The notes: generated from the sequence alone by a model not told the origin. A stretch of DNA of 64,000 nucleotides from Andrena cerasifolii (GCF_050908995.1 NC_135125.1:13479011-13543010); one strand, 5' to 3'; counted from the stretch's first letter, positions 45,797-60,574 are shown. Translations and numbers: made by a program.

Positions 45797-48700
45797 CAAA
45801 CGAAATCCACACAAACTCATTCAACTTAACAAGCGACGGTGTTAATTCCATCTTCAGCCACCACCTAAACCGGCTATCGTCCGTCCGACTGTTTACCTAC
45901 TAACGTTCCCAATGGAGCTACCGTTGATCCATAAATCATGATTCCCCCGAATCACGCCGCGATCTTTAAACAATTCCCCGTGTATCACTAAAGGGCGCGG
46001 CCTCATCGACCATGACATTACTCGCGGCTCTCGTACGCGGAATAAAATCGTTCTCTCGAATTTATCGGCGGCGTCGATCTCCGCGAAACAGTCCCAAGAA
46101 TAATCCAGCGGGATCGGGGCGCACGCTCGGTAGATCCGTGATCTGGCGTCTACGCGCTATGAAAAACACCGCTATCGCCGCGTCCAATCTCGACGAAACA
46201 ATGGTTGTGCAAGCTTCACTAGCTCGAACAATTAACTGGGTTACAGGTGCGATAGGGTGGGGGCTTTTCTTACGTTCGTGTTTCGCGCTCGAGCACGACT
46301 TCCTTCTTCTACCGTCCAGCGGGAGATCGTGACGAACGTGCTCGCGCGCCACGAAACGGATCCTCGAGCTCGTAATAAACGCTGCATAACGTTATTGTTG
46401 GCAACGGAACTAATTCCAAGCTGTTTCAAATTTCCGTGGAAAAAAAACCAAGTGGCGTGGAGAAAAGTTGGGGTTGCATTTTGGAAGCACGTGGGCTTGA
46501 AAAAGGATCGAAATTCAGGGGGTAAAGATGTTTTTAAGCATGATGCTTTTGATAGGGATATGGTGTATTCGGTTTTGAGAAATGTTGGGCTTCTCATTGT
46601 GTGGCTAAAATTGGAAGAAGAGCATTGTGAAGTGAGAAATGAATTGTAAAAGTTGAACTTCGCTTCTCAATTTACACAGTGGCTATCTAGATTAGTAGTA
46701 ATAATGTAAAGTATTATTAAAGTGATTGTAAAAATTCTGAATAAATAGTACTGCTTAATATGCAAACATTTATCTGAATTTTCAGCTTCACTGGAAACGG
46801 AAAATTAAAACGGTAATAGACTCGGTGGTATTCGTAAAGTTGACTGATCGCAAAAATTCGATACAGTTGAAACTATCCAATACCGGTGCATTCGTAGACG
46901 TTTGGGAAATAATCGTATCCATCGTTAATTAACGATGAAAATGCGTGCAGCGTCATGTCTGCCGCTTGTAATTTATTATTGACGGCTATTAGTACACACT
47001 TCGACGGGATATTTTCAACGTTAATGGCGAAAACATGTTATCAGTTGTTTCAAATTAAATGCTTGTTACGTTTGCGCCCAATTATTGATGAAATATTCAC
47101 AAACATTTTCCTTCGTTCGCGGAAATATTTTTTCTGCAACGAGAGAAGCTGATTGTAATATATGGCTTTAATACGTTGCAGCGAACACTTGAAATTCATA
47201 CTTTGCCAGTCGTGGAGAATTGTTCAATAATTCGCTGGAAACAGCGGTGGAAAATAATTTCGGACTTTCTGACGAATTTCATTCTCAATAAATTTTGAAG
47301 GTAAGTGCTCGCGAAACTTTGAAAGCTGTTGCCCGCGTTGACGTATGTACGTACAATTCTAAAATAGAGAAAATTCAGGTATGGTTTGCAGAATCCCATT
47401 ACAGGCGAGTTTCCCCAATAACTGTTATTTATATGTTATTTTATATTCCTATTTACACTTCTGAAACAATCGCAGAATGACAAATAATCATCCAGAACTT
47501 CAGCATTTAATTCTCAATTATTAACACTTAAGTACTTCCAACTAGATCATATTAGGTACACAAAAATCAAGCACCAGTAGTAAAATTGTCAAATCTTTCC
47601 TGAATATACCGTACAATTAAATTAAACACAATTTAAAAAATTCTATCTGCATCAGCATCTTCCCACATCCTGTCAAAAACAAAGCCCACCCACCCAATAA
47701 ATCTTGTTCCACAATTTCGACGTCCTCTTCCCCAGAAGCTCATCTTCCCCCAACTTCCACTACCTGTTCCAATTCTGCACACACTCCCTACTACTTTCTC
47801 AAGCTCCATTCCTCGAACAAAGCTGTTCCAAGATTCGTCTTGCAGCCGGAAGAAGATCGACCGCGATCTTCGTGGAATACATTATCGAGCGGGCAAAAGT
47901 GGCAGCTGAAAAAAAAAAATGGGCAAAGCGAGGGAAGAAGTGCGAGGGTACGACGGCGGCCGAGCGCGTGCCCGATGGATCCCCATTTCACTTTTCGTGG
48001 CTCGGAAGAGCAGCGCGCTCGGCGCGGTTGCAACCGGGTTGCACAACCGTTCCTCATAGCCGGTCGACCGTAGCTTCGAGCGAGATCCAATCCTGGCCAA
48101 TCTTATCCTAGGCCTAGCTGGCACGATCGTCTGTCTGGCTAGGTTGGGCTAGATCACGTATTACGCCGCTGCAGCAAACTTTCTCCCCGAGGACGATGCA
48201 CTCGGCCCCACCAGAGTCCTGCATCCGCCGCAGCGATATAAAGAGTCGGCTTGACCCGCCGTGGCATCTTTTTCCCCGGCTACGAAATCGAACGGCCTGG
48301 GGATCTTGGCTTCTGCCGCGTTATAGAGGAGGATCACGGATCCTGTGCTTTGTTGTCGGCTTTAATGCGAGGATTAATGAAGCAAACGTGGCGGTATGGA
48401 TGTAACGCGGAGTCGAGAATGGTTTCTCACGAGGCACGAAACGATTAGAGGGAAGTCCTGGCAAGTAGGAGCGCGAAGTTCGGTTAACGAGGTACAAAGG
48501 ATTCTTCAAAGATTGAGAAACTTTCTGGCTCCAAAGTCCGCGAAGTTCGTGCTCCGAAGACTAAAGGTTCTAATCTTGCGGCATCCACGAAGCGAGGGCT
48601 CCCTCTTCCTGGGTAATCGCAGGGAGGGGTGCGTGGCCGAGGGTGTTAGATATGCATAGATGATTCTTGAAAACTGGAGTAGTGTAATGATAACGAAAAG

Positions 48701-51479
48701 AGTACTGGTAGTTTAGACGTGAATCATAATTCCTTTGGAGGCTCGAGTTTGATGGGAGAGATGTTGAAGTTTGAAGAAGCTTCGTTTGAATAAATTACTA
48801 AGTAGTTCAGAAATGGTGGATACCTTCCTGGAGTAGGAATTACATTGACTAGAAAACAGTTAACTAGGCATGATTAATTGGAGGCATGAGTTCCTAAAAG
48901 GAGAACTTTCAAGAACGACATTTGAAAGAAAATGCTTGACTAAAGTATTTTCCTTGTCATCGTGGACTTACAGTGTCGAGTGGTCAAAGGACGGTTTAAA
49001 CTTTTACACTGTCAACAGTAATAAATATAAGATAATTAAGAAAGAATTAGGGTCTCAAAATTTATGTTCCACAGATCTGGGAGATGCCCAGAGTAAACCA
49101 GTGATACTACCGTAATACGTAAAGCCTAAGGCAGCACATATTAAGTTTATTACGACGACATGTAAAAATGAGAGTTCCACGCTGTTCTTTTCACTAACAT
49201 TGTACCAACAGGAGCTAGACGATAATCCACTTATCACTTTCTGCTATTAATATCGTAAACGTCCTATAAAAGAATTTTGAAATCCAGCAATTACCTAAAA
49301 GTTCAATTTTCCCTGTGCTATTGTCGCGTAAAACTCGGCAACGCGAGGTTAAAGAACGAGGTGCGCCCGGTTGCCTTTAAAACACGGGATTTACGCGTTA
49401 CCGCCGCAATTTCGTCCCAGGGGCGAGGCGGGGCCGATCGAGGCAGCTTTTTTTTCGCAGTCATCGTCTCGGTAGCTAAATTAGTTTCACGGCAGCGTAG
49501 GAGAGAAAGGAAAAAGGAGAAGGCGTTCGTGATGGAAGATAAAAACGCGCTCAGCCATCCGAGAGTGCGTCTGCTGCTGGCTCGCGAAGTCTGCCACCTG
49601 CGATTCGTTTCCTCGAAAGTAGTCGCTAGCGAAACGGAAATGCGCGTGGAAATAAGATGACGCGGTTCATGCATCAATGCTATCACCCTTCGCGTATACC
49701 TCTTTCTAATTTTTCAACATTCTCATTCATGTTTCCCTTCATACGTATACTATCTTGGCAAGTCTGCAGTTCACACGCATACCGTTCTGCATAGATTTTT
49801 GGGAAAGCGAGTAGGCACCTAAAACGTGGAGAATGTTCTTACGATTTTTAAAAAAGTTTGGTTGGTAATTTGAAAACGAAATTTAGGGCGAGAATTTTGA
49901 AAGAATATTTTTATGGAGACCTAATGTGATTGTGGTTTGACTTGCACAGATTAAAATATTCTAGCGGGAAAATTTAAGAAATTATTTTGTCCATGTAAAA
50001 AAGTGGTGCCAGTAGTTTCACTTAAAATCAAATCATTGTGATAATGAATTTCTCCAGCAGTCCCAGCGTGTATGTGTCTACTCGCAGGCACCGCGTTCGG
50101 AAACGCGGATTCATTAGCTTGTGTTTCGTTAATAATAAAGACGCGATGAATAAGAGGATAAGTCGTAGATGTTACGTAACACAGCGGGGTCGCTGACACT
50201 GATACACTTTCTCCAGCGAGAAGTTATCTCTCTCGTAGATATAGGTAGATAAATCTCCGTATCGTTTGACAAACGAAAGACAAGTAACGCGCCGGATCGG
50301 AGAATGTACCTCGTTTTTTCCTGCACGGAATTACACGTATTGAAATCGAGACGCGTCGAGCCACCGGGGAAGAAAAGGAGAGCGCTCTATTTGACGAGTT
50401 TCGCTATTGCTGCTGGACAAGTTGAGGAACAAAGGCAAGCGCCGTGGCTTTAAAAAGTTTAATAGGTATTGCCAGCACTTCGAAGTATCGGGAATCAGAA
50501 GTTTGAAGCGTATCGAAACGCATTGCCTAGGTTCACCTTGCCAGGTGTCTAGCAAGTGTCCCGAGCGAAGAGGAGCCGAGCCTGGCGACCTCATGGAAAT
50601 TTCCGTCTTCCCTGATCGGCGCGGTTTCCTTGCCGCCTGTCCGCCGCTCGTAAATTCTGCTCCGTCCCATTCAGGCGGACTCCCCCGTTCTCCTCCTGCG
50701 TGCTTTCGCGCCCCGAGGCCCCGTCCCGAGATACGCGCGAATGTACGCGGACCGCGGTTGCATTTCGATGTATTTTTATGCCCGAGTCATCGCTCCCACG
50801 GTGTATTTTTATCCGGCGCGAGTGATATGTAACGTTCCGCGGCGATCGCGGCCACGCTTGGGACACCCCGACGAGGAAGAAGTCTGCTCCAAGCCGGTGG
50901 CGAATCCGCCGCGAGGATGGCTTCGGAGGGATGACAAGCGAGGGGACGGTTTCGCGACTCATTTCTGAGTTTGCTAACTTTGCTTTTTTCGCTGGAACTT
51001 GTTAATTCGTAAAGATGCATTCCCTGCAGAGTGGAAGGAAAGGAAAGGCGTCGCAGAGTGTTAATTTTATGCGAGTAAGTTGCTTTGTGATGTCAAGATT
51101 TCTTGGAATCTGGTGAAGCAGTTGAGGAAAAAATTGTCGGTAGATGTTCTGTTTATTGGAGTGTCGAGGCTCTTTGCGAATTGATAATGCCAAGTGAGAT
51201 TATAAATTCGGTTTTTTTTTTGTGCCATGCAACTACTCGGTTTCCCTTTGAAGATTAAACGCGCACGAAATATTGATGAGTGCTTCCATTGAACAAGAGA
51301 CAGTAGAATTCGGAATGTGCTAAGCCACAGCATTAAACTAAATATCTTGTAATAACTTCCATTCAATTTTACCCTTCAAAGAACACATACTCCACTGTAC
51401 TAACAAACCGCAGCAAAAGAACCACCCCCAAAGCGTAAAAATAAATTGCAAAGTCTACCTGGCGCAGTACTTCCCACGC
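45797..51479. other. long intergenic stretch, no gene recognised
   Basis: About 5.7 kb of mixed composition. G+C-richer blocks at 46000-46430, 47860-48640, 49330-49660 and 50580-50960 contain overlapping frames on both strands (up to 141 codons) without domains. A TATA-like word (GATATAAAGAG, 48235-48245) lies in the second block and could mark a promoter. No tRNA boxes or transposon ends were found. Confidence 0.4.
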
Positions 51480-51808
51480 CGGAAATTTAAAAAATTGTAT
51501 TACGCAATTTTTGTCGGTGTCCGAATTAACCCTTGAAAATTCGGCTATTTCCCGATTGCGTGTTACGACTCGCGAACTGTAAGTTACAAAATGACAGACC
51601 TAATTAAAAGAAGTAAGTCGTATCCGAAAACTTTTTTCCATTTTTTCCAGTCCGCGAGTTCTAACAGAAAATCGGAAAATAGCCGAATTTTCAGGGTTCA
51701 ATTTCACCCCCTTAGAGTGAATTTGGAGACCGAAGAAAAATTTCCTATTACATACTTATATATCCTCTACTACATACATTCAAAATTTCTTAATTTTTTT
51801 AACTTTCG
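51480..51808. repeat. fold-back repeat, copy 1
   Basis: Words such as GAAAATTCGGCTATTTCCCGAT near 51538-51558 recur inverted as ATCGGAAAATAGCCGAATTTT near 51672-51692, and further out GGAAATTTAAAAAATT has inverted relatives near 51780-51800. The core word GACCTAATTAAAAGAAGTAAG and its surroundings are shared with the larger element at 60575-61000, in the same orientation. Terminal duplications were not found. Confidence 0.75.
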
Positions 51809-53715
51809 AGTTGAGGATCTTTCCTTGTTGGCCACCCTCTTCGTTACACCCGCGAAGAAGCCGCTGAGCTCCGAGAAAGCTCCTTTCACATTCAACAAAC
51901 ACAATGAAAAACGCAGAAACACCTGCCAATATGTACTCCCACGACGAGCAAGCTTCCTACAAGGAAATTCATCCCCGCGAAGGGCTCGAGGTACCGAAAC
52001 CAGACTCGGGGGAGGGTTGAATGGTCGGCGGAGGGAACAAGGGAGCGATTCTCGCTCCCAAAGCGTCTCCGGCGCAACAATGGGCGATATTCTCGTACGA
52101 AAATTCGCGGGAAACGATGAGAAGTCGCGAGTGTCGCCCCTGTAACAGGCCGACTTCTGCCGCGGTGCAAAGAGCAAATGGCCGTTCGGCATTAATGCAG
52201 GGTCATTGACTGGTGGCGGTGGTTGTACAGCATCCACGCACACGCACGCGTGGCGGTCGCTTTCACGCGTGGGAGGTTATTAAAAGCCGAACGAACGGCG
52301 AGAAAAAGCGGCGGGCTTAAAAAAGGAGCCGAACGTTGCCATCTTTCTGGCGGGTGTCACGGGGAAGGTTTGGTCCAACGATTCTAAAGACGGCCCAGGC
52401 CATCCCGGTCCCCTTCCGAAACAGACGTATTCTTGCTCCACGAGGAGGCTCACTGGGGTGACATCTTGCCCCGAGCCACAGGGCGTAATTGGGATATTGT
52501 TTCGTGGAAGGTAATGGGCTTAGGGAAATAGACACGATTGGTGGCTGGCCAGGAAATTGTGGCTGGATTGGGTTTTGACTGATTCTGAGTTTTGATTATT
52601 GGGAAAAGTGGCAGGGTTCCGTTATTTTGGGGAATACTCGAGGGGTGGAAAGGGATACTGGGTTAATTAATTGAGACAGTATTGGAGAAAAGAATTGTTT
52701 CAGGGTCACGTGAGGGACTTCTGTAGATAATTTAGGTATTTTTGATATATTCACTTTGGGAGGGAAATGGGGTGGTTTGTAAGGGATGAGGGAAGGCAGA
52801 AAGTGCTCAGCGAGAAAAGTGTTTTGTGTGAACATATGGTGAATATTTTGACTGGTAACTTGTAATATAGTAACTTAATTTATGTATAGGGTAGGATAAA
52901 TATTATGTATATGATTGGACCTCTTATTTTTCTTTTAAGAAATAATACTAAATAAGATAAGTAGCTTGGTGTGTAGTATCTAACTGGATACTGTATCAGT
53001 TAAGTAAGGGTTAATGGGCATTCTTAAGTTACATCAGATTAATTAGATGTAAATATTAGTAGAATTAGTAACGAAGAATATTGCAATAGAAATTGAACTT
53101 AATTTTGTCGTGTTAAATGTTCCTACTCGTCGTCGATAGTGTATCGTTGGAGGAAATTAGATGAACCTTAACCTTCAAATGGAACGGAAGAATGTTAGGC
53201 GCGAGGCGCAGCAACCTAAACCTTGCCAATGGAGGGAATTTAATCTCGACCACGCTTTCCTTCCTGTCGGATAACAAACACGAGATACTTGACAATAGGC
53301 ATGGCTGTTACGGTCAGCTGACTCTTTGATAAAAAAAAGAAACAAGATAATCCCGCCGCCGTGACGATAACAGGCCAACATCGCGCACCCGTTTCATGGC
53401 AGTGAATTTTATTTCCATTCAAATGGTCTCGATTACATGCTTCCCACCGACTGTGTATTTAAAAATGAATTTCTTTGCTGCATGACGAGATTGTGATATT
53501 ATTTATGAAAAGAATTGTAGCTGCTAAATTATAACTGGAGAACAAATCTCGTGAAATGTTTTAGAGCTTAAAGCAATTATCTAAGAAGAGAGAATTACTG
53601 TATAAAATATTATTGTTTGATGGGGTACCTTTTTAGGTAACCCTTGCACTTCAATTTTAGTGAATGTTGCAGTTATTAAATATAGAACTAGGAATTAGAA
53701 AGAATATAGTATAGT
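51809..53715. other. intergenic stretch, no gene recognised
   Basis: Mixed composition with overlapping frames (51770-52243 minus and 51591-52145 plus), both partly covering the fold-back repeat. No domain, exon or RNA gene is recognised. Confidence 0.4.
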
Positions 53716-53862
53716 AGTTTCATTATAGCGATTGAAATCACTACTGATTTTCACTATAGTAATTGGAAGAACTATTGATTTCATTATAGTGATTGGAGTA
53801 ACTATTGATTTTACTATAGTCATTTCAATTACTATAGATTTCACTATAGTGATCACTATTCA
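53716..53862. repeat. degenerate ~30-bp minisatellite rich in ACTATAGT
   Basis: Four to five diverged units of the form CACTATAGTGATTGGA(A)NAACTATTGATTT. ACTATAGT is itself palindromic. Confidence 0.7.
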
Positions 53863-56800
53863 AACTCCACGAATCAGGAACTCTTCATTTACAAATTTTA
53901 AATGACATCAGTATGTAACTTTAAATCTTGGTATGCATAAGAAGCATACTTAGAGTGCAGTGAGTTAAATATCTTCAACACGCTATCTTACTTATTGTTA
54001 GATATTGCCTATAATACTGCGTGTAATATCTAATAATAGTAATTATAACATAATATCTTTTTCATCTCTGACGATTAATTCATTTCATAAAACCTAATTT
54101 CTTAGATCAATACATAAAGTAAACATGATCGAACACATATATTATAAATACCACCGCTAAATAATGATTAAATAATAAAGTTTCACGTAGTAGATTCCAA
54201 AGAGGTTACCAAAAATAAATGAAATCAAATTAGCAATATAATAACTTAATTTGTGGTGACTCACAGATAACAGAAGATGAGTGGCGTTTTCTCTCGAGAT
54301 TTCAGCGCACAACCACGCACAGAAGAAAATACATACGACTACACTCACTACGAACGTCTGACAAGGAGTGGTCTTCAAGCGTTCGAATTTTCGGCTCACT
54401 GTATACTTCCCCTACTGTCGGTTTGTTTATGTCTATGCGTGCCTCGCGGTAGCTCGAGGGTTGGCATATTTACGAGCAGGTATGAAAATCGGCCACGGTC
54501 GTCGACGATCGTATGCCTACAATACAAAACAAAATTGCGGCGTTAATATTTCTGGGGGCCTATTGAGGACTAATATATTCAATGCTAATGGGGAAATAAA
54601 TTGCATTATTAAAAGTCTTTCAATAAATGTACAACAAGTGAGCTCGTCACAAAATCTATTTTAATAAAATAAATAAATATGTTCAGATATGATTTTCTAA
54701 TAAAATAACGATAGCTATATCATAATGATATTAGCTTCACGCGCAAGCAGGTCGTGTTTCCTTCAATTATGTGTCATTTTTAGTATTTTAGGCAAACAAT
54801 TTCTTAGTGGACAGCTGAAAGAAATCCGCGTGCTAAAAATTCCGAAAGCTCGGCGAAAACTGCGCGCATCCATCGCAGCTTGACGAGCTTGAAAGCTCTG
54901 CAGGGCTTCCGAAGTGCAATGACACTTCGGTTGCAGCCATCGCGACCTCTTTTCTCTCTTTCATGCATGTGACACGAAAGTTCTTTCGATGTGCATACCG
55001 CGTTATACAATTGGTATTCACTTTTAAATAAACTTCTGCTTCGAAGTATCGGGTTGAAAAACATTGTCGTAACTTCTATACAATTTTCTGTACAATAGGA
55101 ATAATATATATTCATGAAAAGGTGTGAAAAGGATTTCATATTTTATACATGGAGGAGTTTCAAAGCTTTTCATACGTGGAAAAGATTAGTTAGCATTTCT
55201 GTAAATGAAAAATAATATTGATGTATTAACTACTAATTTAACGATAAGTATACCATGATTGCAATGCTACGGTGTTAGTGAATTAATATTCCAGTAACAT
55301 GGAACGCAGATTCTACGAGTAGAATATGATGATACTGGCCTCGAATCAATTAAAGAATTTGATAAGGAGGTACCAGATAACACTCCAATTAATAACGAAG
55401 AAATTACTCTTACAGTTCAGAAAATTGATCAATTATAATGTAATTTTAAATCCGCTACAAGTAATTAGTTATCTGGCAGCGTTAACTTTTACACAGATTG
55501 CATTGCACTGCCTGCATTCCCAGATTAATTCAATTCAATTTCAACTATCGAGATACGTATTCTTGTAATATTATGTGAATATTCAGGTGCATGTATATTC
55601 ATGTCATATCACATGTATATTTCCATCCATAAATATGATAATGTTACATCAGGTATAAATATGAATAAGTGAAAGCGAGCGTAGCGGAAGTGGAACGCGC
55701 GTTTAGACTGACAAGTGAATAGTACCGCAAACGAACTGGCAACGATAACTTTAAAGTTCAAAGTTGAACGAGATACAGGTAAACTGGCAAATACATAAAA
55801 CATTGTTTTACCTCACTGGGTGATATTGTTCGCAAAATTGATCAATCAAATGATGCACAGAAAATAGAATACTAAATACTTACAGAATACATTCAGACAA
55901 AACGCAGTGCGAAATAAATAACTGGTTCCCTTTACCGTGTCTTATGCAGTAAGTTCATACGCGAGAGAAGTTTGAACGTGTAATGTCCCGCAAGTACACA
56001 AATATGTGTCACAGTGTCACTCTGACACTGCCCAAAATTCACTAAAATTAAAAGATCAATGGATCTCAATACAAAAAGCAAAATCCCAACGCACTTTCAC
56101 AATTCCACTTTGAATTGGACGATCCACACTCCACTGCTCCACTCCTCAAAATACATAATTCCCCCATCACACCTCTCCATCTCAAAACTGCTATTTCAAA
56201 TCTACTTCCTTACCATCCAAAGTACCCCTTTCCAAAAATCACACAAGAGTTTCTAAATAAGCCGAAAATCCCACCAAAAAATTAGCTCCCACAAAAGGAC
56301 CCATATCACCCTCCCCATAGATATCGCAGTGAACGACATTCTCCATCGCAGAAGGGTTGAACCTACCCCAGAAAAACAATACTCCAACGACTGCAGCAGT
56401 CGAGCAGCCCCTCCGGCAGATACCGACGAAAATATTAACGGACCCCTTTCCATCTGTCGAGCGTCTTCGGCGACGTCTTGGGCGTTCGCTGGCAGCGGGG
56501 AAACGCGGAAGAGAAACGCGGCAGGCCGTTGCCTCGAGAGGGCAAGGTGCATGAACCGTGGGTGGTTGCGCAAGCCGCAACCTCCTCCTCGTGTACCTGA
56601 CCATGCAGGCGGGTCTCGGTTCTGGCGAGACCATGATCGCACGCAACATGCATAAATTACGTGTGGAAGGAGCGCGCGCGCCCGCGCATATGGGGGCAAC
56701 GTTGTGGCCCTCGCGGCGGTGAAAGTTGCCCGAGGTCAATTCACGGGCGGCGATTCTTTTCAGCGTTTCAACCGCTGACAGCGTGTAACCCCTCGCGTAT

Positions 56801-57386
56801 TACGCGACACCGCGACTCCTGGATCCTGGGTGGGATCGATTTTTAGAAAATCCGTAAAAATCGTTTTGCTGCAGTTTTCTTTGGATGTGGAGTATGTGAT
56901 GCGGCACAGGGGTTTTCGAAATTGTTAGAAATTTTAAGGTGTCAGTTTTTTTAACTGTGATGGCATTCTTGTTTTGGGTGGTGAATTATCTTTGTTGGTA
57001 ATGACACGTTCGTGGTGGATGACAGCAACCCTTATTCTCATTATGTTACCCTTATTCGATCTTGACTAATATCTGGATTTTTTAAAAATTTTTCTCTTTG
57101 TTAACAGTGATATTTACAGGAATACTTCGAGTAGAAGAGGTAGAATATTTTTTTGTTTATATACCTACTCGTTTACTATTTGCTGCCAATTCCACCAACT
57201 CACGTGAAATTGCATGGGGAACCATTTAGAAATACCATTCAGTTACGTTTATTATTGCAAGCTTTTCTGGTCAAAAAGTCTTATATTAAACTTAGTGATA
57301 AGTAAGGAAGAGACAAAACGATGGTAGAGTCGCAAAACGAAGCTACATCGAGTATCGTGGATTTGGCAATTAGATCGAGACGGTAA
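53863..57386. other. A+T-rich intergenic stretch, no gene recognised
   Basis: Only the block 56380-56820 is G+C-rich; its overlapping 166-, 148- and 108-codon frames on both strands lack domains. No exon, RNA gene or clear transposon was found. Confidence 0.4.
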
Positions 57387-57518
57387 TTAAGGCATTGGGA
57401 GTTTAAACGGACTAACCCATATTGAAAAAAAAATTAATTTTTCCTGTTTCACATTATTGCCAATAACTGAATTTCGCGAAAACTGTGGGTTAATCCATTT
57501 TTGCTCTCAATGCCTCAA
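57387..57518. repeat. 132-bp fold-back element
   Basis: 33-base arms, 57387-57419 and 57486-57518 inverted, agree at 26 of 33 positions (TTAAGGCATTGGGAG against TTGAGGCATTGAGAG, both ending TAACCCA). It is probably a small MITE; no target duplication could be assigned with confidence. Confidence 0.6.
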
Positions 57519-60500
57519 TCGTAAGAGTCATTGACAGAGCTGTTTCATTTAAGGTTCCTCAATGGGATCGATGGGACTTGAATGAGAGATGCGAGACACA
57601 CTCCGCATGACCCTAAGTGACGCTCGCGTGTTTATTTTCCCACGACATTTTTCAAGTCGATTGTCTCGGCGGTCGAAACGTGTTACTTTAAACGCCCGGG
57701 CGATTCGCGACGACCTTGCCTATTTCGCTGACGCGGATTTCGCTGACCACGCACGTGGTGCGGGTGGAATAGAAATAGGGAAGTGGGTCAAACCATCCAG
57801 GCGTTAAAGTAAACACGCTTCGAGCGTCCTAGCAAGAACGTTGCTGAAAACCGCGCGAAAAGAAGAAACGGAGACCAGTTAGAGCCACGGGAAGTTCCTG
57901 TCTCACTTTTCATTCAGTTTTTCCTGGTCCCATTGACGAGTGGACGAGACGCTGAAATAGGACACCATGCCATGCACGGCTCTCATTCTTTAATGCCTCC
58001 ATTAATGTCCCACTTAACTGCTGAATATACGAGTTCACCTCTGCTACCGCGTTGCAAGAAATCCTGCGAATTTTTTTAAATCGAATACCTGCTTACTTTA
58101 AACGATTATAGCCGACTTACAATTATATAGTTACAACATAGGTATAACCTACGAGGAGCTTCGATAGAGCAAAAGCTATCTGACGAATCGCATAGACCAA
58201 TTTATGCGAACATGAGGCTGTAAAGCTGAAACTTTTGTTATACAGTTTAAAAGTATCAATTTCAACTTCACCGTTGATTTAAATTGGATTTAATGCAACG
58301 GCAAGTTCAAAAGTGTAGGTTTCGCGATACGTTGCTTTGGGAAACTGATGCAATCTATTTGATTAACACTAGAAAGGTGGGAAATAGAAGGAAACATTGA
58401 TTTGTTTCTACAGTTATAACGATTATTTACAGCGGGGGTTTGATCTTAATCTCTCGAATTGAGGAGAGTCTGCTGTACGTGGATCTCGTTAATCCGATAG
58501 TTTGCTCTCCGACCAACTCCTGAACCCTGCAGGATAATTGGGAAGAGTCTGTCGGGTACGAGATAGGATAGGTGTTAAACTGACTGTGGCATATAACTTT
58601 GATCGCGAGAACTGGTTCCAGAGACCATGACCACGCTCAACCTATCCGCACCGCGGGGGAAAAAACAAAGCAGGGGAAGAAAAAGATGATGAATTGGCGA
58701 ATGGGTATCTGGATTTGAAATCGCCCGTGTCGACTGGGAATAATATTTTTTCCAATGATACTTATTCCATTTCTGTGTATATCCCTTTCTCTTCGAGAGC
58801 CACTCGACTTTCTAAATACATATGTACTCCGTTTCCTTCTTCTTCGTTTGAATAGAACGTTAGATTTAAACTCACTTCGATGCCGTTGAACTTATGAGTC
58901 TCGAAACGTATCACTTCTACTTCGATGATATGCAAATGATAAAAAATAATATATATATTAACGTGAATGTAACTTGACTCTTTTAAAATAAATCGATGTA
59001 TCAATTAAGGTGTCCTATAAATTTTCAAATTTCGAAATCATCAGTATGGAATGTGTCGCTGAAGTAAAATTTCCCTAATTAATCATTTACACAGCGAATC
59101 GATTGATAAATATTTATACGAATGCTGAGTTTTCATTGCCTCGAAAGAACGACGAGAGAAATCATTTTCACGTTGCGTTTCTTGAAAAATGCCAGCTGAT
59201 CGTGTGTCGCTTCCCAATCCTGTTTGAATAATAATAATCAGTAGAGTCACCGTGACAAAGAGGCGAACGATAGCTCCCTCGTTAGACTTGAAATTTTATC
59301 ATCTACCCTCCGCGAAACCCGAGTAAAGATTCCAATAATTCCTCAGGGCGTTTATATCGTCTCGGATACGTTCACTCGCGAACGGACCACCAGCGTTCAA
59401 GATACATCATCGAGTAGTTTACATCAACGTGTACGCCGTTCACGAATAGATCTCTCCATGAGAGCACGTTCTCCAACCTCCCATTCCCTCATCCTCTTCA
59501 CTTTTCTCTTCCCCTTTCTTTCCAATCCTCGAATCCACAAGGCTTTACGTGAAATTGGACCACTTAATGGGAATGGTAATTTTCTCATTAAACCTGTCTG
59601 ATATTCGCCAAGTTTTACTACTTCAATTGCAAAATGTGCTGGCTACTAGTCCTGCCTTCCCCGATTTTATTCTTGCTTTCGTGGCGGTTCGTAGCTTTGA
59701 AAGAAATAGAAAAACTGTGAATCGGAGGCGCAAAGTTCGTTGGGAAATTTTGTCAGATTTCTCATAAAATGTAATTGTGAAATTTTATGCCCATTCATTA
59801 GTCCTTGTGATTTATCCGAAGCCTTCGTACGAGTAATTATTATTGTATTTTTCTAAGGAACTCTGATTTATAGCGCAACACTTTGTTACAGTGTCTTTAT
59901 TCTTCCATGGACTGTTCTTAGAATCGTTTTGAATGTAGCTAACGGCGATCTTCTCGATGCCCGTCCCGTTTCGTCTCCTCATTTCTTCGTGTCGAGACTA
60001 TATCACGGCGTTGAGGATCGATCTTCCTCGACGGAATGTTTCGTGATCCAGCAGCCACGACGAGGATCATGACACTCGTGACGCGGAAGTCCAACTGTAG
60101 GAAGAACGGGCAAGACAAACGGGCTGGATGCATCTAGCATCTCTTCGTCTTCTTCCGTTTACCATTGGCACTGGTTGTGTTCGACTTTAAATTCTAGGCG
60201 CAGTGTGAGGGATAAAATGATAGTTCCAGTTCCAGTCAGCAATAATACAACGAATTACATCATCGAAGTATAGAGCGATTTAATACGCAGAAAGTTCTAC
60301 CGAAGGTCTGTTGCTCAGGAAGATCTAATCGCTTATGTAGAAGTCCTGAAGTTCGATATATAAGAGTATAGTGAGTTGCAATTAATTTCGCTTCTTCCAA
60401 ATTTCTAATCTCAAAAAATTAGTCAACAGTTCTTTGTACTCTCGTGACGAAACAAGAAATTCCAAGGAAGAAACAAGAAATTTCAAGTGGAATGGCTTTC

Positions 60501-60574
60501 AAGTAGAATTTCGAATTTTTATAACTAGACAATCAAATTTGAAGTGCATCCATATCCTAAACTCAATTCACTCG
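57519..60574. other. intergenic stretch, no gene recognised
   Basis: About 3 kb of A+T-rich sequence with frames of at most 80 codons. No exon, RNA gene or repeat structure was recognised. Confidence 0.45.
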
